DNA of 64,000 nucleotides from Prolixibacter bellariivorans ATCC BAA-1284 (GTDB lineage Bacteria > Bacteroidota > Bacteroidia > Bacteroidales > Prolixibacteraceae), in contig NZ_JHXO01000012.1 in the NCBI RefSeq assembly GCF_000621705.1, positions 186,001-250,000 of the forward strand, read 5' to 3'. Below, in pieces: positions 35,628 to 44,498 of the stretch. The notes below the pieces were generated by a model, which was not told the DNA's origin, made no database searches, and worked only from the letters and a program-made list of their open reading frames with translations. A program made the translations under genes and the position numbers. Each line of letters begins with the position of its first letter. Position 1 is the first letter of the stretch.

Positions 35628-36521
35628 TCAGATGTGGTGAACCAAAATGTCCACACTGGTTCCTTCGTCCTTTTGCACCTCAACCTCCACCTCACTGTCT
35701 TCATAACCATACTTGTGTATCTTGGCATGATATTGTCCGGGAGGTAAATTATAGAACCGGAAATGTCCAAGTGGTGATATATGCCGGGTTAATCTCAGCT
35801 CCCGTATCGTAATATCGGCATTCCCCACCGGAAGATGAGTAGCATCATCAATAACGGTTCCCTGCAATGGAATAGAATAAGCCGTACGAATTCCTCGGGC
35901 CTTTTTGTACGATTCGTAAAAGTCTTTATTCACCCAGCGAAACATCATGGACTGTGCATCCAAGTGTTCTTTTAGTACTTTCCGGGCTTCCAGAATCAAA
36001 TCATCAAGTTTGTCGTATAGTTTTTCGCGGGTTTGAATGGTGACTGTCTCTCCTCCGGTACAATAACGCAGTTTCTCGATGTTCTCCTCCATTTCGGCCA
36101 AATGTGCCAGCGTAATAAAGTAAGTACGAAGCTCGCTATAATGCTCGACACTAATTTCCAATATATCCTGGCTTTTGCGCAATAAATCGTCACAGGTAAT
36201 TTCACTAAAATCTGAGGAAAGGTAATCCAGCTTGTCAATCAGCTTATGATCGTCCTGCGTTAACGCATACACCAACAGATTTTTGGAAATCCTAACGGTG
36301 AGTTCCTCCAGTCGTTTTCTGAAAACAGCTGAATCTTTTTTGGGCAAAACATACAACGATTCCATTTTGTGGACAATTTGCCGGATGTAAAGTAAACGCC
36401 CGGAAAAAAGATGAAAAGCCGAACGAAATCCGTAGTGGTTACGCCAAAGTGAATGATACTCACTGCAAACCTTCTCCACAGCCAGAAACATTTCCATGGT
36501 GGCTATCTGATCTTTATTCAT
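35628..36521 (-). CDS. Helical protein with C-terminal carboxypeptidase-regulatory-like domain
   Basis: 297 residues, no signal peptide. The first 200 residues are predicted helical (HSLWRNHYGFRSAFHLFSGRLLYIRQIV, RISKNLLVYALTQDD). The last 80 form a beta-sandwich of the CarboxypepD_reg type (LQGTVIDDATHLPVGNADITI, GHFRFYNLPPGQYHAKIHKYGY). That domain is usually extracytoplasmic, so its presence without an export signal is odd. No function can be assigned. Confidence 0.6.
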   Translation of the reverse strand: MNKDQIATMEMFLAVEKVCSEYHSLWRNHYGFRSAFHLFSGRLLYIRQIVHKMESLYVLPKKDSAVFRKRLEELTVRISKNLLVYALTQDDHKLIDKLDYLSSDFSEITCDDLLRKSQDILEISVEHYSELRTYFITLAHLAEMEENIEKLRYCTGGETVTIQTREKLYDKLDDLILEARKVLKEHLDAQSMMFRWVNKDFYESYKKARGIRTAYSIPLQGTVIDDATHLPVGNADITIRELRLTRHISPLGHFRFYNLPPGQYHAKIHKYGYEDSEVEVEVQKDEGTSVDILVHHI

Positions 36522-36779
36522 AGCAGTATCGATTTGATTGAGAAATTACCTGAAGTATCCCCTGAGAGGGTTGTGATAGAGGATATATTACCGAATGTAA
36601 TCTTTCCCGGAAGAATAAATATCGCTTTCAGAAGTGTGCTTTATGGCCTGACTCCCTACTAAATTTACGGAAAAATAAGCGATTTACATAAACAGGAGTT
36701 CAATTTAATGTTGCCCAATACCGGGATGGATCAAGCTTACTTCCCTCCTGAAATTCCATCTGCTACTTATCTGGATGTC

Positions 36780-37610
36780 TTATTTCAAATCTTCCCTGGA
36801 TTTCCCCGGCAACTGTTCGATTTTCTCCTCCAGGTTTCGAATGGCTGTTAGTACGGTTGTCATTTCAGACCGGGCTTCCGGAAACTCCTTGCTGGTATAG
36901 GCATAAAACCGCCATATTTCCATCACATCGCTGGCGTCAACAGAGTAAGGTTCATACATCGAATTAAGTGATTTCAACAGAATCGTGCCGTTCGGATTCA
37001 CTGTGACCATCTTGAACACGAAATCCTGCTGCCCTTTCAGGATGACAATACAGGGCGTATCCGGTTTGATGGTTGTCCAGTCCTCCACATATTGCGTTAC
37101 AATATCGCTGTTCTCGGGGACTGGCAGCATGGAATCACCAATAGACGGGAAAACACGAAACGTTCCCTGGGCCGGCAGGTTGGGAAGCGAATATTTTGGC
37201 AACGATGCGATGAACTCCGGGTCATTGTAACCCGCCATGTATCCTGCCTTGGCTTTTACCGGAACATACTCCACATTTTCGTTATTGGACGAGTCTACCG
37301 AAATGGCTAATACACGCAGGTTACCGCCCCGGATGTACACATCATTTCCGGCCTCCAGTTCCCGAAGCTTTATTTCTCCCAAAGTGGAAAGGTTGATCTT
37401 TAATAACGTGTCGATGCTTATTTTAAAAAACTCCGAAAAATTCAGGTAATCTTCCGGTTGCGGTGACTTCGTGTTACCAGCTTCGATCGCTGCCAGTTTG
37501 GCCCGGGTTATTCCTAGCTCTGCAGCAAGAGCTTCCTGGCTCATTCTTCTGCGTTCCCGGAGAAATTTGATATTTCCGGCGAAAAAAATTTTTTGCGTTC
37601 TGCTCCTCAT
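36780..37610 (-). CDS. XRE-type repressor with S24 (LexA/CI-like) autopeptidase domain
   Basis: 276 residues. Helix-turn-helix at 15-50 (MSQEALAAELGITRAKLAAIEAG). The S24 domain has the nucleophile Ser160 (GDSMLP) and general base Lys200 (FVFKMV); the 40-residue spacing is close to LexA's 37. Ala-Gly pairs at 122-123 and 126-127 (KAGYMAGY) are candidate self-cleavage sites. It is divergent from imuA with a perfect dyad between the starts, so it probably represses the mutagenesis cassette and itself until RecA filaments trigger cleavage. This last step is inferred from the LexA/CI/UmuD family. Confidence 0.87.
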   Translation of the reverse strand: MRSRTQKIFFAGNIKFLRERRRMSQEALAAELGITRAKLAAIEAGNTKSPQPEDYLNFSEFFKISIDTLLKINLSTLGEIKLRELEAGNDVYIRGGNLRVLAISVDSSNNENVEYVPVKAKAGYMAGYNDPEFIASLPKYSLPNLPAQGTFRVFPSIGDSMLPVPENSDIVTQYVEDWTTIKPDTPCIVILKGQQDFVFKMVTVNPNGTILLKSLNSMYEPYSVDASDVMEIWRFYAYTSKEFPEARSEMTTVLTAIRNLEEKIEQLPGKSREDLK

Positions 37611-37653
37611 TTGTTATATTTAGAAACAGTAGTTTGTTATTAATAATAACAAA
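37610..37653. promoter_or_regulatory. Operator of the imuA-imuB-dnaE2 cassette
   Basis: A perfect dyad with 9-bp arms TTTGTTATT (37633-37641) and AATAACAAA (37645-37653) around AAT lies 20 bp before the imuA ATG. An extra half-site TTTGTTAT (37610-37617) overlaps the repressor's own start codon, 23 bp from the matching left arm. This is the layout expected for a repressor controlling both directions. Confidence 0.65.
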
Positions 37654-37673
37654 TTTAGTAATTATTTTCAATT

Positions 37674-38426
37674 ATGAAAGAGTTGGCTGGGAAAAAAGAA
37701 ATTATCAAGCAGCTGAAAGAGAAGATACTTGCAATGGAGGGGTTCAGCTCGGGGCCGGATAGTCACCAGTTTGATTTCGGACTGGGACCAATGAATGCGG
37801 CATTTCCGGGAGGCACTTTTCCTGTTGGGGCGGTACACGAGTTCATTAGCCCTACCCAGACCAGTTTCTCTGCAACCAACGGCTTTATTTCCGGACTATT
37901 GAGCACACTCATGAAGAAGGATGGCATTTGCCTGTGGGTTAGCACCGGACGCAGACTGTTTCCGCCAACATTAAAATCTTTCGGAATCGAACCCCACCGG
38001 GTCATTTTTATCGATGTCAGACGAGACAAAGATGCTTTATGGGTCATGGAGCAAGCCTTGAAATATAATTCACTTGCAGCGGTGGTGGCCGAATTAAGAG
38101 ACATCAATTTTGCCGAATCAAGGCGATTGCAGCTGGCCGTGGAAGATAGTCGGGTCACCGGCTTCTTGCACCACTATTTTCCCCGCAAGGAGAATACATT
38201 GGGTACCGTATCCCGCTGGAAAATCAAACCTCTGCCCAGCCTGGTAACGGACGGACTGCCTGGAGTCGGATTTCCGCGTTGGGAAGTGGAACTCGAAAAA
38301 ATTCGTAACGGCCAACCCGGTATCTGGCAGTTCGAATGGCGAAATGGCGTATTCAGGCATATCATCGTTCCCAAACGAACTGTTTCGGAACCCGGACTAC
38401 CAAGAAAGGAAAGACACTATGCCTAA
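37674..38426 (+). CDS. imuA: ImuA-like RecA-fold mutasome protein
   Basis: 250 residues of the ImuA/SulA-like family: GTFPVGAVHEFISP (about 45-58), ICLWVSTGRRLFPPTLKSFGI, VIFIDVRRDKDALWVMEQAL and the FAESRRLQLAVEDSRVTGFL segment that corresponds to the RecA core. There is no usable Walker A (GxxxxGKT). In other bacteria ImuA (ImuA') supports error-prone bypass by DnaE2 together with ImuB. First gene of the cassette; imuB overlaps it by 8 nt. Confidence 0.85.
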   Translation: MKELAGKKEIIKQLKEKILAMEGFSSGPDSHQFDFGLGPMNAAFPGGTFPVGAVHEFISPTQTSFSATNGFISGLLSTLMKKDGICLWVSTGRRLFPPTLKSFGIEPHRVIFIDVRRDKDALWVMEQALKYNSLAAVVAELRDINFAESRRLQLAVEDSRVTGFLHHYFPRKENTLGTVSRWKIKPLPSLVTDGLPGVGFPRWEVELEKIRNGQPGIWQFEWRNGVFRHIIVPKRTVSEPGLPRKERHYA

Positions 38427-39915
38427 ACGGTATATGTCCATATGGTTTCGCCATCTGGCTACAGACCGGATGGTCAGACTTCATCCGGAACTTCGGGACA
38501 AGCCTTTTCTCTTGTATACTCCCGAACACGGCCGGATGGTGGTCAGGGCTTCAAGCCGGGCTTTAGACCGCGAAGGCATTGTTTCCGGCATGGTGGTGGC
38601 TGATGTGCGCGCCATACTCCCTTCGGTGGAAGTCTTCCCCGACGAGCCGGCAACGACCGAAAAACTGCTAAAGGATCTGGCAGAGTGGTTTCTCCGCTAT
38701 ACGCCCGTAGCTGCCACCGATCCTCCCGACGGCCTGATGCTGGATATCACCGGTTGCACACACTTGTGGGGCGGAGAACTTTCTTACCTCAAGTCGATCA
38801 TCGTTCGTCTCCGCAAAGGCGGATATGATGTACGCGCTGCCATTGCCGATACCATCGGTGCAGCATGGGCCATGGCTCGTTACTGTAAAAACGGTACCAT
38901 CGTTGAACCCGGCAGACAAGCCGAAGTTCTTCGTTCACTTCCTCCTGCAGCTTTACGACTGGAAACTACTATTCTGCAACGTCTGGAAAAACTTGGTTTC
39001 AGGCAAATCGGGCAGCTGAGCCGCATCTCCCGGACCAATCTGCGCAGGCGCTTTGGTGATGTTCTACTTATCCGGCTGGGGCAGGCATTCGGAACCGAAC
39101 CCGAGCTCCTGAATCCGGTTCAGCCTCCCCCACTCTACCAGGAATGGCTCCCCACGTTGGAGCCGATTCGAACGGCCAAAGGAATTGAGATTGCCCTTCA
39201 ACGCTTACTGGACTCCTTATGTGAACGCTTCTTCAACGAAGGAAAAGGGATGCGGACAGGTACCTTCAAAGGTTATCGCGTTGATGGGAAAATCGAGCAA
39301 ATCAGCATCGGTACAAACCGGGCATCCCGCAATGCTGCACACCTATTCAAGTTATTCGAACTTAAAATACCGGAAATAGAACCCGCGCTCGGAATTGAAC
39401 TGTTTGTGCTGGAGGCAACGCTTGTAGAAGAGGTCAGCGAAACGCAGGAAGCTTTATGGAGCATGGGAAACAGCGACCATGCAGCCATTGCTGAATTGCT
39501 GGACAATATTGCCGGCAAAGTGGGAATGAAATCCATTCACCGGTACCTTCCGCTGGAACACCACTGGCCGGAAGCTTCGATAAAGGAAGTCTCCTCCCTG
39601 GTGGAAGAACCGGAGACCAAATGGCGCACCGATCGTCCCAGACCGCTTCATCTTTTGCCCCATCCCGAACCTGTCGAGGTGATGGTGGCCCTCCCCGATT
39701 ATCCGCCGCTGCATTTCCGTTACAAAGGCAACCTCATCAAAGTGGCCAAAGCCGACGGACCGGAAAGAATAGAGCAGGAATGGTGGCTCCAAACAGGACC
39801 GCCCAGAGATTACTACTACGTTGAAGATGAAAACGGCGCGCGTTACTGGCTCTTCAGGCTTGGAACATATGGCAATGGAGAACCCAGATGGTTTCTTCAC
39901 GGATTTTTCGCCTAA
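38419..39915 (+). CDS. imuB: ImuB, catalytically inactive Y-family polymerase-like protein
   Basis: I start at the ATG at 38419 (MPKRYMSIWF), which overlaps the imuA stop by 8 nt; the longer frame to 38344 has no support. 498 residues. The Y-family first metal site (D in MDMDAFF of DinB) is replaced by SIWFRHL, and the usual DE pair is replaced in LDITGCTHLWGGE, so it should not polymerise. The HhH region (LEKLGFRQIGQLSRISRTNLRRRFG) is kept. ImuB acts as the hub linking DnaE2 to the beta clamp. dnaE2 follows 12 bp later. Confidence 0.9.
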   Translation: MPKRYMSIWFRHLATDRMVRLHPELRDKPFLLYTPEHGRMVVRASSRALDREGIVSGMVVADVRAILPSVEVFPDEPATTEKLLKDLAEWFLRYTPVAATDPPDGLMLDITGCTHLWGGELSYLKSIIVRLRKGGYDVRAAIADTIGAAWAMARYCKNGTIVEPGRQAEVLRSLPPAALRLETTILQRLEKLGFRQIGQLSRISRTNLRRRFGDVLLIRLGQAFGTEPELLNPVQPPPLYQEWLPTLEPIRTAKGIEIALQRLLDSLCERFFNEGKGMRTGTFKGYRVDGKIEQISIGTNRASRNAAHLFKLFELKIPEIEPALGIELFVLEATLVEEVSETQEALWSMGNSDHAAIAELLDNIAGKVGMKSIHRYLPLEHHWPEASIKEVSSLVEEPETKWRTDRPRPLHLLPHPEPVEVMVALPDYPPLHFRYKGNLIKVAKADGPERIEQEWWLQTGPPRDYYYVEDENGARYWLFRLGTYGNGEPRWFLHGFFA

Positions 39916-39927
39916 GGAAAGGATAAG

Positions 39928-42900
39928 ATGATGAATTATACGGAACTACAGGTGACCTCTAACTTTACCTTTCTCCGGGGAGGCTCACATCCGGAAGAGC
40001 TGATTGAAGAAGCAGAAGAACTCGGCTATAAAGGGATTGCCATTACCGACCGCAATACCCTGGCCGGAATCGTTCGCGCTCATGCGGAAGCCCGGGGCAA
40101 AAATATCCGGTTCATTCCCGCGTGCCGTCTTGACCTGTTGGATGGACCGAGCCTACTGGCTTATCCAACTAATATTTCCGCTTACGCACTTTTGTCAGAA
40201 CTCCTTTCCGTAGGAAACCTGCGGGCAGAAAAAGGCAAATGCCACCTGTACAAAGCCGATGTCTACCAGTATGCCAACGATATCAAATTTATCGTAGTGC
40301 CGCCGGCATCGCTTAATGCGGATTTTGATTTCGAACCAGAATTTATCAAGGCATTGGAAGAATATAAAGAAGCACTGAGAAGCAACCTGTATCTTGCGGC
40401 CGGTTTCACCTACACGGGAGATGATCAAAAGAAACTGTTCCGCCTCTCGCAACTGGAAGCCAGGTTGGGAATCCCGATAATAGCTACCAACGATGTACAC
40501 TACCATGCACCTGAACGCAGGGAATTACAGGATGTCCTGACCTGCGTCCGGGAGAAATGCACGATTCATACCGCAGGTTTCAGATTACATCAGAATGCAG
40601 AACGCTACCTGAAACCTGTCGAAGAGATGGAGCGTCTTTTCCGGCAGTACCCTGAAGCGATTTACCGTACACAAGAAATAACCGATGCCTGTCGTTTTTC
40701 GCTGGATGAACTAAAATATCTCTATCCGGAAGAGATTACCAGTGAAGGACGAACGCCGATGGAAGAGTTGGTCCATTTGACCTGGGAAGGTGCCAAAGAG
40801 CGTTTCGATGGAACGATTCCTGAAAAGATAAAGGAAACTATTGAAATGGAACTGGAGTTCATCGGCCGAAAAGATTATGCCTCCTATTTTCTGACGGTAT
40901 ACGATTATGTTCGCGAAGCCAGATCGAGAGGAATTCTGTGCCAGGGACGTGGTTCAGCAGCCAACTCAGTTATTTGCTACTGTCTGGGTATCACATCTGT
41001 GAATCCTTCAAAATTTAAGTTACTGTTCGCCAGGTTTATGAGTGATGCGCGTAACGAGCCTCCCGACATCGATGTGGACTTCGAGCATGAGCGCCGGGAG
41101 GAAATTATGCAGTACATCTATGAAAAATACGGTCGCGACCGGGCCGGAATTGTCGCAACAGTAACGCAGGTGCACTGGAAAGGCGCCGTTCGGGATGTGG
41201 GAAAAGCGATGGGCTTATCCTCCGATGCCATCAACGTACTTTCCAAATCGGCACACGAATTCACCGAAGATTGGTTCACAGGGAAAGCAATCCCCTCCAA
41301 CAGCTTCAACCACAACGATCCGCACCTGAAAAAGGTGTTGGAGATAACCGACCAGTATATTGGCTTTCCACGACAGCTGGGACAACATACGGGCGGATTT
41401 GTCATCACACGGGGTAAACTGCATGAGCTATGCCCAATTCTGAATGCACGCATGCAAAACCGCACCAACATTGAATGGAATAAGGACGACATCGAGGCAC
41501 TGGGTTTTATGAAAGTGGATGTGCTGGCATTGGGCATGCTGACCTGTATTCGCAAAGGATTCGATCTGGCAAAGCAACATTACGATTTGGATCTGACGTT
41601 GGCCAACATTCCACAGGACGACCCGAAAGTGTATGAAATGATTGGCCATGCCGATACACTCGGCGTTTTCCAGATTGAAAGCCGGGCGCAGATGTCGATG
41701 CTTCCCCGGTTAAAGCCCCGCAACTTCTACGACCTGGTTATCGAAGTGGCCATCGTGAGGCCCGGCCCGATACAAGGCGATATGGTGCATCCCTATTTAA
41801 AACGACGAAACGGTGAGGAACCGGTCGAATATCCATCGAAAGAGCTGGAAGGTATTCTGGGAAGAACGTTGGGCGTTCCGTTATTTCAGGAACAGGCCAT
41901 GGAAATAGCCATTGTTGCCGCTGGTTTTACTCCCGACGAGGCCGATGGTTTGCGAAGAGCCATGGCCACATTTAAAGCCAAAGGTAAAGTGAGCCGCTAT
42001 CGCGAAAAACTGATCAATGGCATGATAAAGAACGGCTACACCCTCGAATTTGCCAACCGCGTATTCAAGCAAATTGAAGGCTTTGGTAGCTACGGTTTCC
42101 CGGAAAGCCACGCGGCCAGCTTTGCACTGCTGGTATATGTTTCCTCCTGGCTCAAGTGCTATTACCCCGACGTATTCGCCGCCGCACTGCTCAACAGCCA
42201 GCCGATGGGCTTCTACCGCCCGGCACAAATTGTGATGGATGCCCGCAAACACGGCGTAAAGGTAAAGCCGGTGGATATTAACCATTCCGATTGGGACAAC
42301 ACGCTGGAAGAGCAATCAGGTCAATACCGCGCGATCCGTCTGGGTTTCCGGCAGGTAAAAGGCTTACGCGAAGAAGACATGCAGGCACTTGTATCCGGAA
42401 GAAATATCCCCTACCAAAATGTCAACGAGTTGGTGAATGCGGGCGTTCATCCGTCTGCGCTGGAAAGGCTCGCCGATGCTGATGCTTTCCGATCCATTGG
42501 CCTCGACCGGAGGCAGGCATTGTGGGAAGTTTCGGCCCTGCACGACCATCCCACCGGGATATTCAAGGGGACACCTTCGCAAAGCACCGAAGAGGAAACA
42601 ACTGAACTTCCCAGAATGACACTTGGGGAGCACGTGATGCAGGATTATGCCAGCACTTCGCTATCGCTGAAAGCCCATCCGGTCAGTTTTCTTCGGCGAA
42701 AGCTAAATGAATTGCAGGTTACGCCTACGGCAGGATTAAGCTCAATGAAGAACGGGCAATTTGTAAAAGTTTGTGGTTTGATCACGGTCCGGCAGCGACC
42801 CGGTACAGCCAAAGGTGTGCTGTTCATCACCATCGAAGATGAAACCGGATTTGCCAACCTCGTTGTCTGGTCAAAGACTTTCGAGAAGTACCGCAAACAG

Positions 42901-43119
42901 ATTCTTCAATCCAGGCTACTCATGGTGTCCGGTAAGTTACAGATCGAAGGCGAAGTCATCCATGTGGTGGTCAATACCTGCTACAACCTGAATGAATTGA
43001 TGAGCCTGGATACGGAGGGACGTGATATCGGCTCGGTTCATAAGCGGATACCAACAAAAGAAGCTCCTCCCGGAAAGATTGTTCAGGGAACACTTTTCCC
43101 GTCGAGGGATTTCAAGTAG
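39928..43119 (+). CDS. dnaE2: Error-prone DNA polymerase DnaE2
   Basis: 1063 residues of the C-family. The N-terminal PHP domain starts TSNFTFLRGGSHPEEL, the DnaE2-type version in which the metal-binding HxH is lost. The catalytic DxD is in PDIDVDFEHER (about 41065-41090), the third acidic residue in KVDVLALGML (about 41512). An OB fold (VKVCGLITVRQRPGTAKGVLFITIEDETG) ends the protein. It carries out translesion synthesis as part of the ImuA-ImuB-DnaE2 mutasome and is the source of damage-induced mutation in lineages lacking Pol V. Two adjacent ATG codons (39928, 39931) are possible starts. Confidence 0.95.
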   Translation: MMNYTELQVTSNFTFLRGGSHPEELIEEAEELGYKGIAITDRNTLAGIVRAHAEARGKNIRFIPACRLDLLDGPSLLAYPTNISAYALLSELLSVGNLRAEKGKCHLYKADVYQYANDIKFIVVPPASLNADFDFEPEFIKALEEYKEALRSNLYLAAGFTYTGDDQKKLFRLSQLEARLGIPIIATNDVHYHAPERRELQDVLTCVREKCTIHTAGFRLHQNAERYLKPVEEMERLFRQYPEAIYRTQEITDACRFSLDELKYLYPEEITSEGRTPMEELVHLTWEGAKERFDGTIPEKIKETIEMELEFIGRKDYASYFLTVYDYVREARSRGILCQGRGSAANSVICYCLGITSVNPSKFKLLFARFMSDARNEPPDIDVDFEHERREEIMQYIYEKYGRDRAGIVATVTQVHWKGAVRDVGKAMGLSSDAINVLSKSAHEFTEDWFTGKAIPSNSFNHNDPHLKKVLEITDQYIGFPRQLGQHTGGFVITRGKLHELCPILNARMQNRTNIEWNKDDIEALGFMKVDVLALGMLTCIRKGFDLAKQHYDLDLTLANIPQDDPKVYEMIGHADTLGVFQIESRAQMSMLPRLKPRNFYDLVIEVAIVRPGPIQGDMVHPYLKRRNGEEPVEYPSKELEGILGRTLGVPLFQEQAMEIAIVAAGFTPDEADGLRRAMATFKAKGKVSRYREKLINGMIKNGYTLEFANRVFKQIEGFGSYGFPESHAASFALLVYVSSWLKCYYPDVFAAALLNSQPMGFYRPAQIVMDARKHGVKVKPVDINHSDWDNTLEEQSGQYRAIRLGFRQVKGLREEDMQALVSGRNIPYQNVNELVNAGVHPSALERLADADAFRSIGLDRRQALWEVSALHDHPTGIFKGTPSQSTEEETTELPRMTLGEHVMQDYASTSLSLKAHPVSFLRRKLNELQVTPTAGLSSMKNGQFVKVCGLITVRQRPGTAKGVLFITIEDETGFANLVVWSKTFEKYRKQILQSRLLMVSGKLQIEGEVIHVVVNTCYNLNELMSLDTEGRDIGSVHKRIPTKEAPPGKIVQGTLFPSRDFK

Positions 43120-43139
43120 CATTTAGGACCAACGAAACA

Positions 43140-43703
43140 TTACTGAAGCTTTGCCCTCACGCGGCTTAACGTCTCCTGGGAGATTCCTATCAACGATGCC
43201 AAATCCTTCAGTTTGATCCGATGCAACACCTCCGGGTAATTCTCCAAAAAGAACCTGTATTTATCAGCGGCAGTCATCTGCTTATAGTTTCTCATAAAAT
43301 AATTCAGACTCGCTAAATAATGCCGCAGCAACACAACATGATATTTCGAATACGGAAGATAGTTCAGTAATTCTTTCTCATCATCATATGTAATTGAACA
43401 GACAACAGAGTCTTCGTAAACCTCCAGATAGTCGAAGGCCGGTTCCTGCTCAAAATAGCTATAGTGCGATGTCGCCCATTGATTGTCGATATAAAACCAT
43501 TTGGTTACCTCCACCCCATCGATAATCATATATTGCCGAATCGTTCCGGAAATAATGAACCAGAGCTTGTTGCAAATACGGCTCTCCTTTAACAGGAGCT
43601 GCCCTTTCTTTAATTCTTCAACTTTGAATTTCGCGAGGATGGCTGATTCCGTGGTATCATCCAGAGAGGCAATGTTCCGGATCGTGTCGGTTAGTTTATT
43701 CAT
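43140..43703 (-). CDS. Crp/Fnr-family transcriptional regulator
   Basis: I start at the ATG at 43703 (MNKLTDTIRNIASLD) because it aligns with the start of its neighbouring paralogue; the frame extends to 43766. 187 residues: cyclic-nucleotide-binding-type jelly roll (KKGQLLLKESRICNKLWFIISGTIRQY) and a C-terminal HTH (LKDLASLIGISQETLSRVRAKL). The ligand-contact Arg-Ser of true Crp is not seen. It is divergent from a paralogue at 43869-44432, 165 bp away. It ends 20 bp from dnaE2, convergently. Confidence 0.85.
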   Translation of the reverse strand: MNKLTDTIRNIASLDDTTESAILAKFKVEELKKGQLLLKESRICNKLWFIISGTIRQYMIIDGVEVTKWFYIDNQWATSHYSYFEQEPAFDYLEVYEDSVVCSITYDDEKELLNYLPYSKYHVVLLRHYLASLNYFMRNYKQMTAADKYRFFLENYPEVLHRIKLKDLASLIGISQETLSRVRAKLQ

Positions 43704-43800
43704 TTCAGGGTTCATATCGCAATTTACAAAATGCCTGGATGTGTTTTGACTTATCCTCCGTTGCAATCAGCCACCTGTTCCTTTTTGTTTCCGATTTAAA

Positions 43801-43808
43801 TACTTTTG
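43801..43808 (+). promoter_or_regulatory. Promoter -7 element of the second Crp/Fnr gene
   Basis: TACTTTTG, an exact TAnnTTTG match, lies 61 bp upstream of the ATG at 43869. Confidence 0.5.
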
Positions 43809-43868
43809 AAAACAGATATCAATAACCGGCATTTTTAAGGTTACAACCGAAGATAACCAGCAGGAATA

Positions 43869-44432
43869 ATGAAAGAACTCATCCGATTCATCAACCGATA
43901 CCAGGAACTGGACCCGGAAACAGAGGAAGCCATTCAAAATTCGTTTGTGAAAGAAATCTACCGGAAGAATGAATTTCTTCTCGAAGAAGGGAAGGTATGT
44001 TCGAAAGTCAGTTTTATCTCCTCCGGACTGGTGCGGCGCTTCTTCATCAACGACGGGGTCGAATTGACCAAATGGCTCTATTATGACACCCACTGGGTCG
44101 CTTCGTTGTTCAGTTATTTCAGGCAGGAACCCTCGGTTGAATTCCTGCAGGCATGTGAAGAAACAATCGTTTATTCCCTGTCGTATGAGAACGAACAAAA
44201 GCTACTTAATTACCCTTTATTCTTAGCATTTCATGTCAAATTTCTCCGGATTTCAATCGCCGCCTTTGATGAATTTCATTTCGTGTTTGGTTCGATGTCG
44301 GCCCGGACAAAATATCGTTACCTCCTGGAAAAGTTTCCATTGATGATCCAAAAAGCCAAACAGAAGCACATCGCCTCACTCATGAATGTCAGCCAGGAAA
44401 CTCTGAGCCGGATAAGGGCTTCCATTAATTGA
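43869..44432 (+). CDS. Crp/Fnr-family transcriptional regulator, paralogue
   Basis: 187 residues, the same length and layout as the divergent protein at 43140-43703: LEEGKVCSKVSFISSGLVRRFFINDGVELTKW parallels its LKESRICNKLWFIISGTIRQYMIIDGVEVTKW when split in short pieces, and both end in an HTH with SQETLSR. The sensor domain shows no Fe-S cysteines. The pair probably arose by local duplication and inversion. The target is unknown; lpxA lies 66 bp downstream on the same strand. Confidence 0.84.
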   Translation: MKELIRFINRYQELDPETEEAIQNSFVKEIYRKNEFLLEEGKVCSKVSFISSGLVRRFFINDGVELTKWLYYDTHWVASLFSYFRQEPSVEFLQACEETIVYSLSYENEQKLLNYPLFLAFHVKFLRISIAAFDEFHFVFGSMSARTKYRYLLEKFPLMIQKAKQKHIASLMNVSQETLSRIRASIN

Positions 44433-44498
44433 CCTGAGATCAAGAAAATTAAGATGCATTCATGCCACCTTTGCTCTTATTAACGTAAATCGCGAGCA

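Noticed and set aside
43767-44198. 143-codon minus-strand frame
   Set aside because: It lies almost wholly antisense to the Crp/Fnr gene at 43869-44432, which has family motifs; the frame has none.
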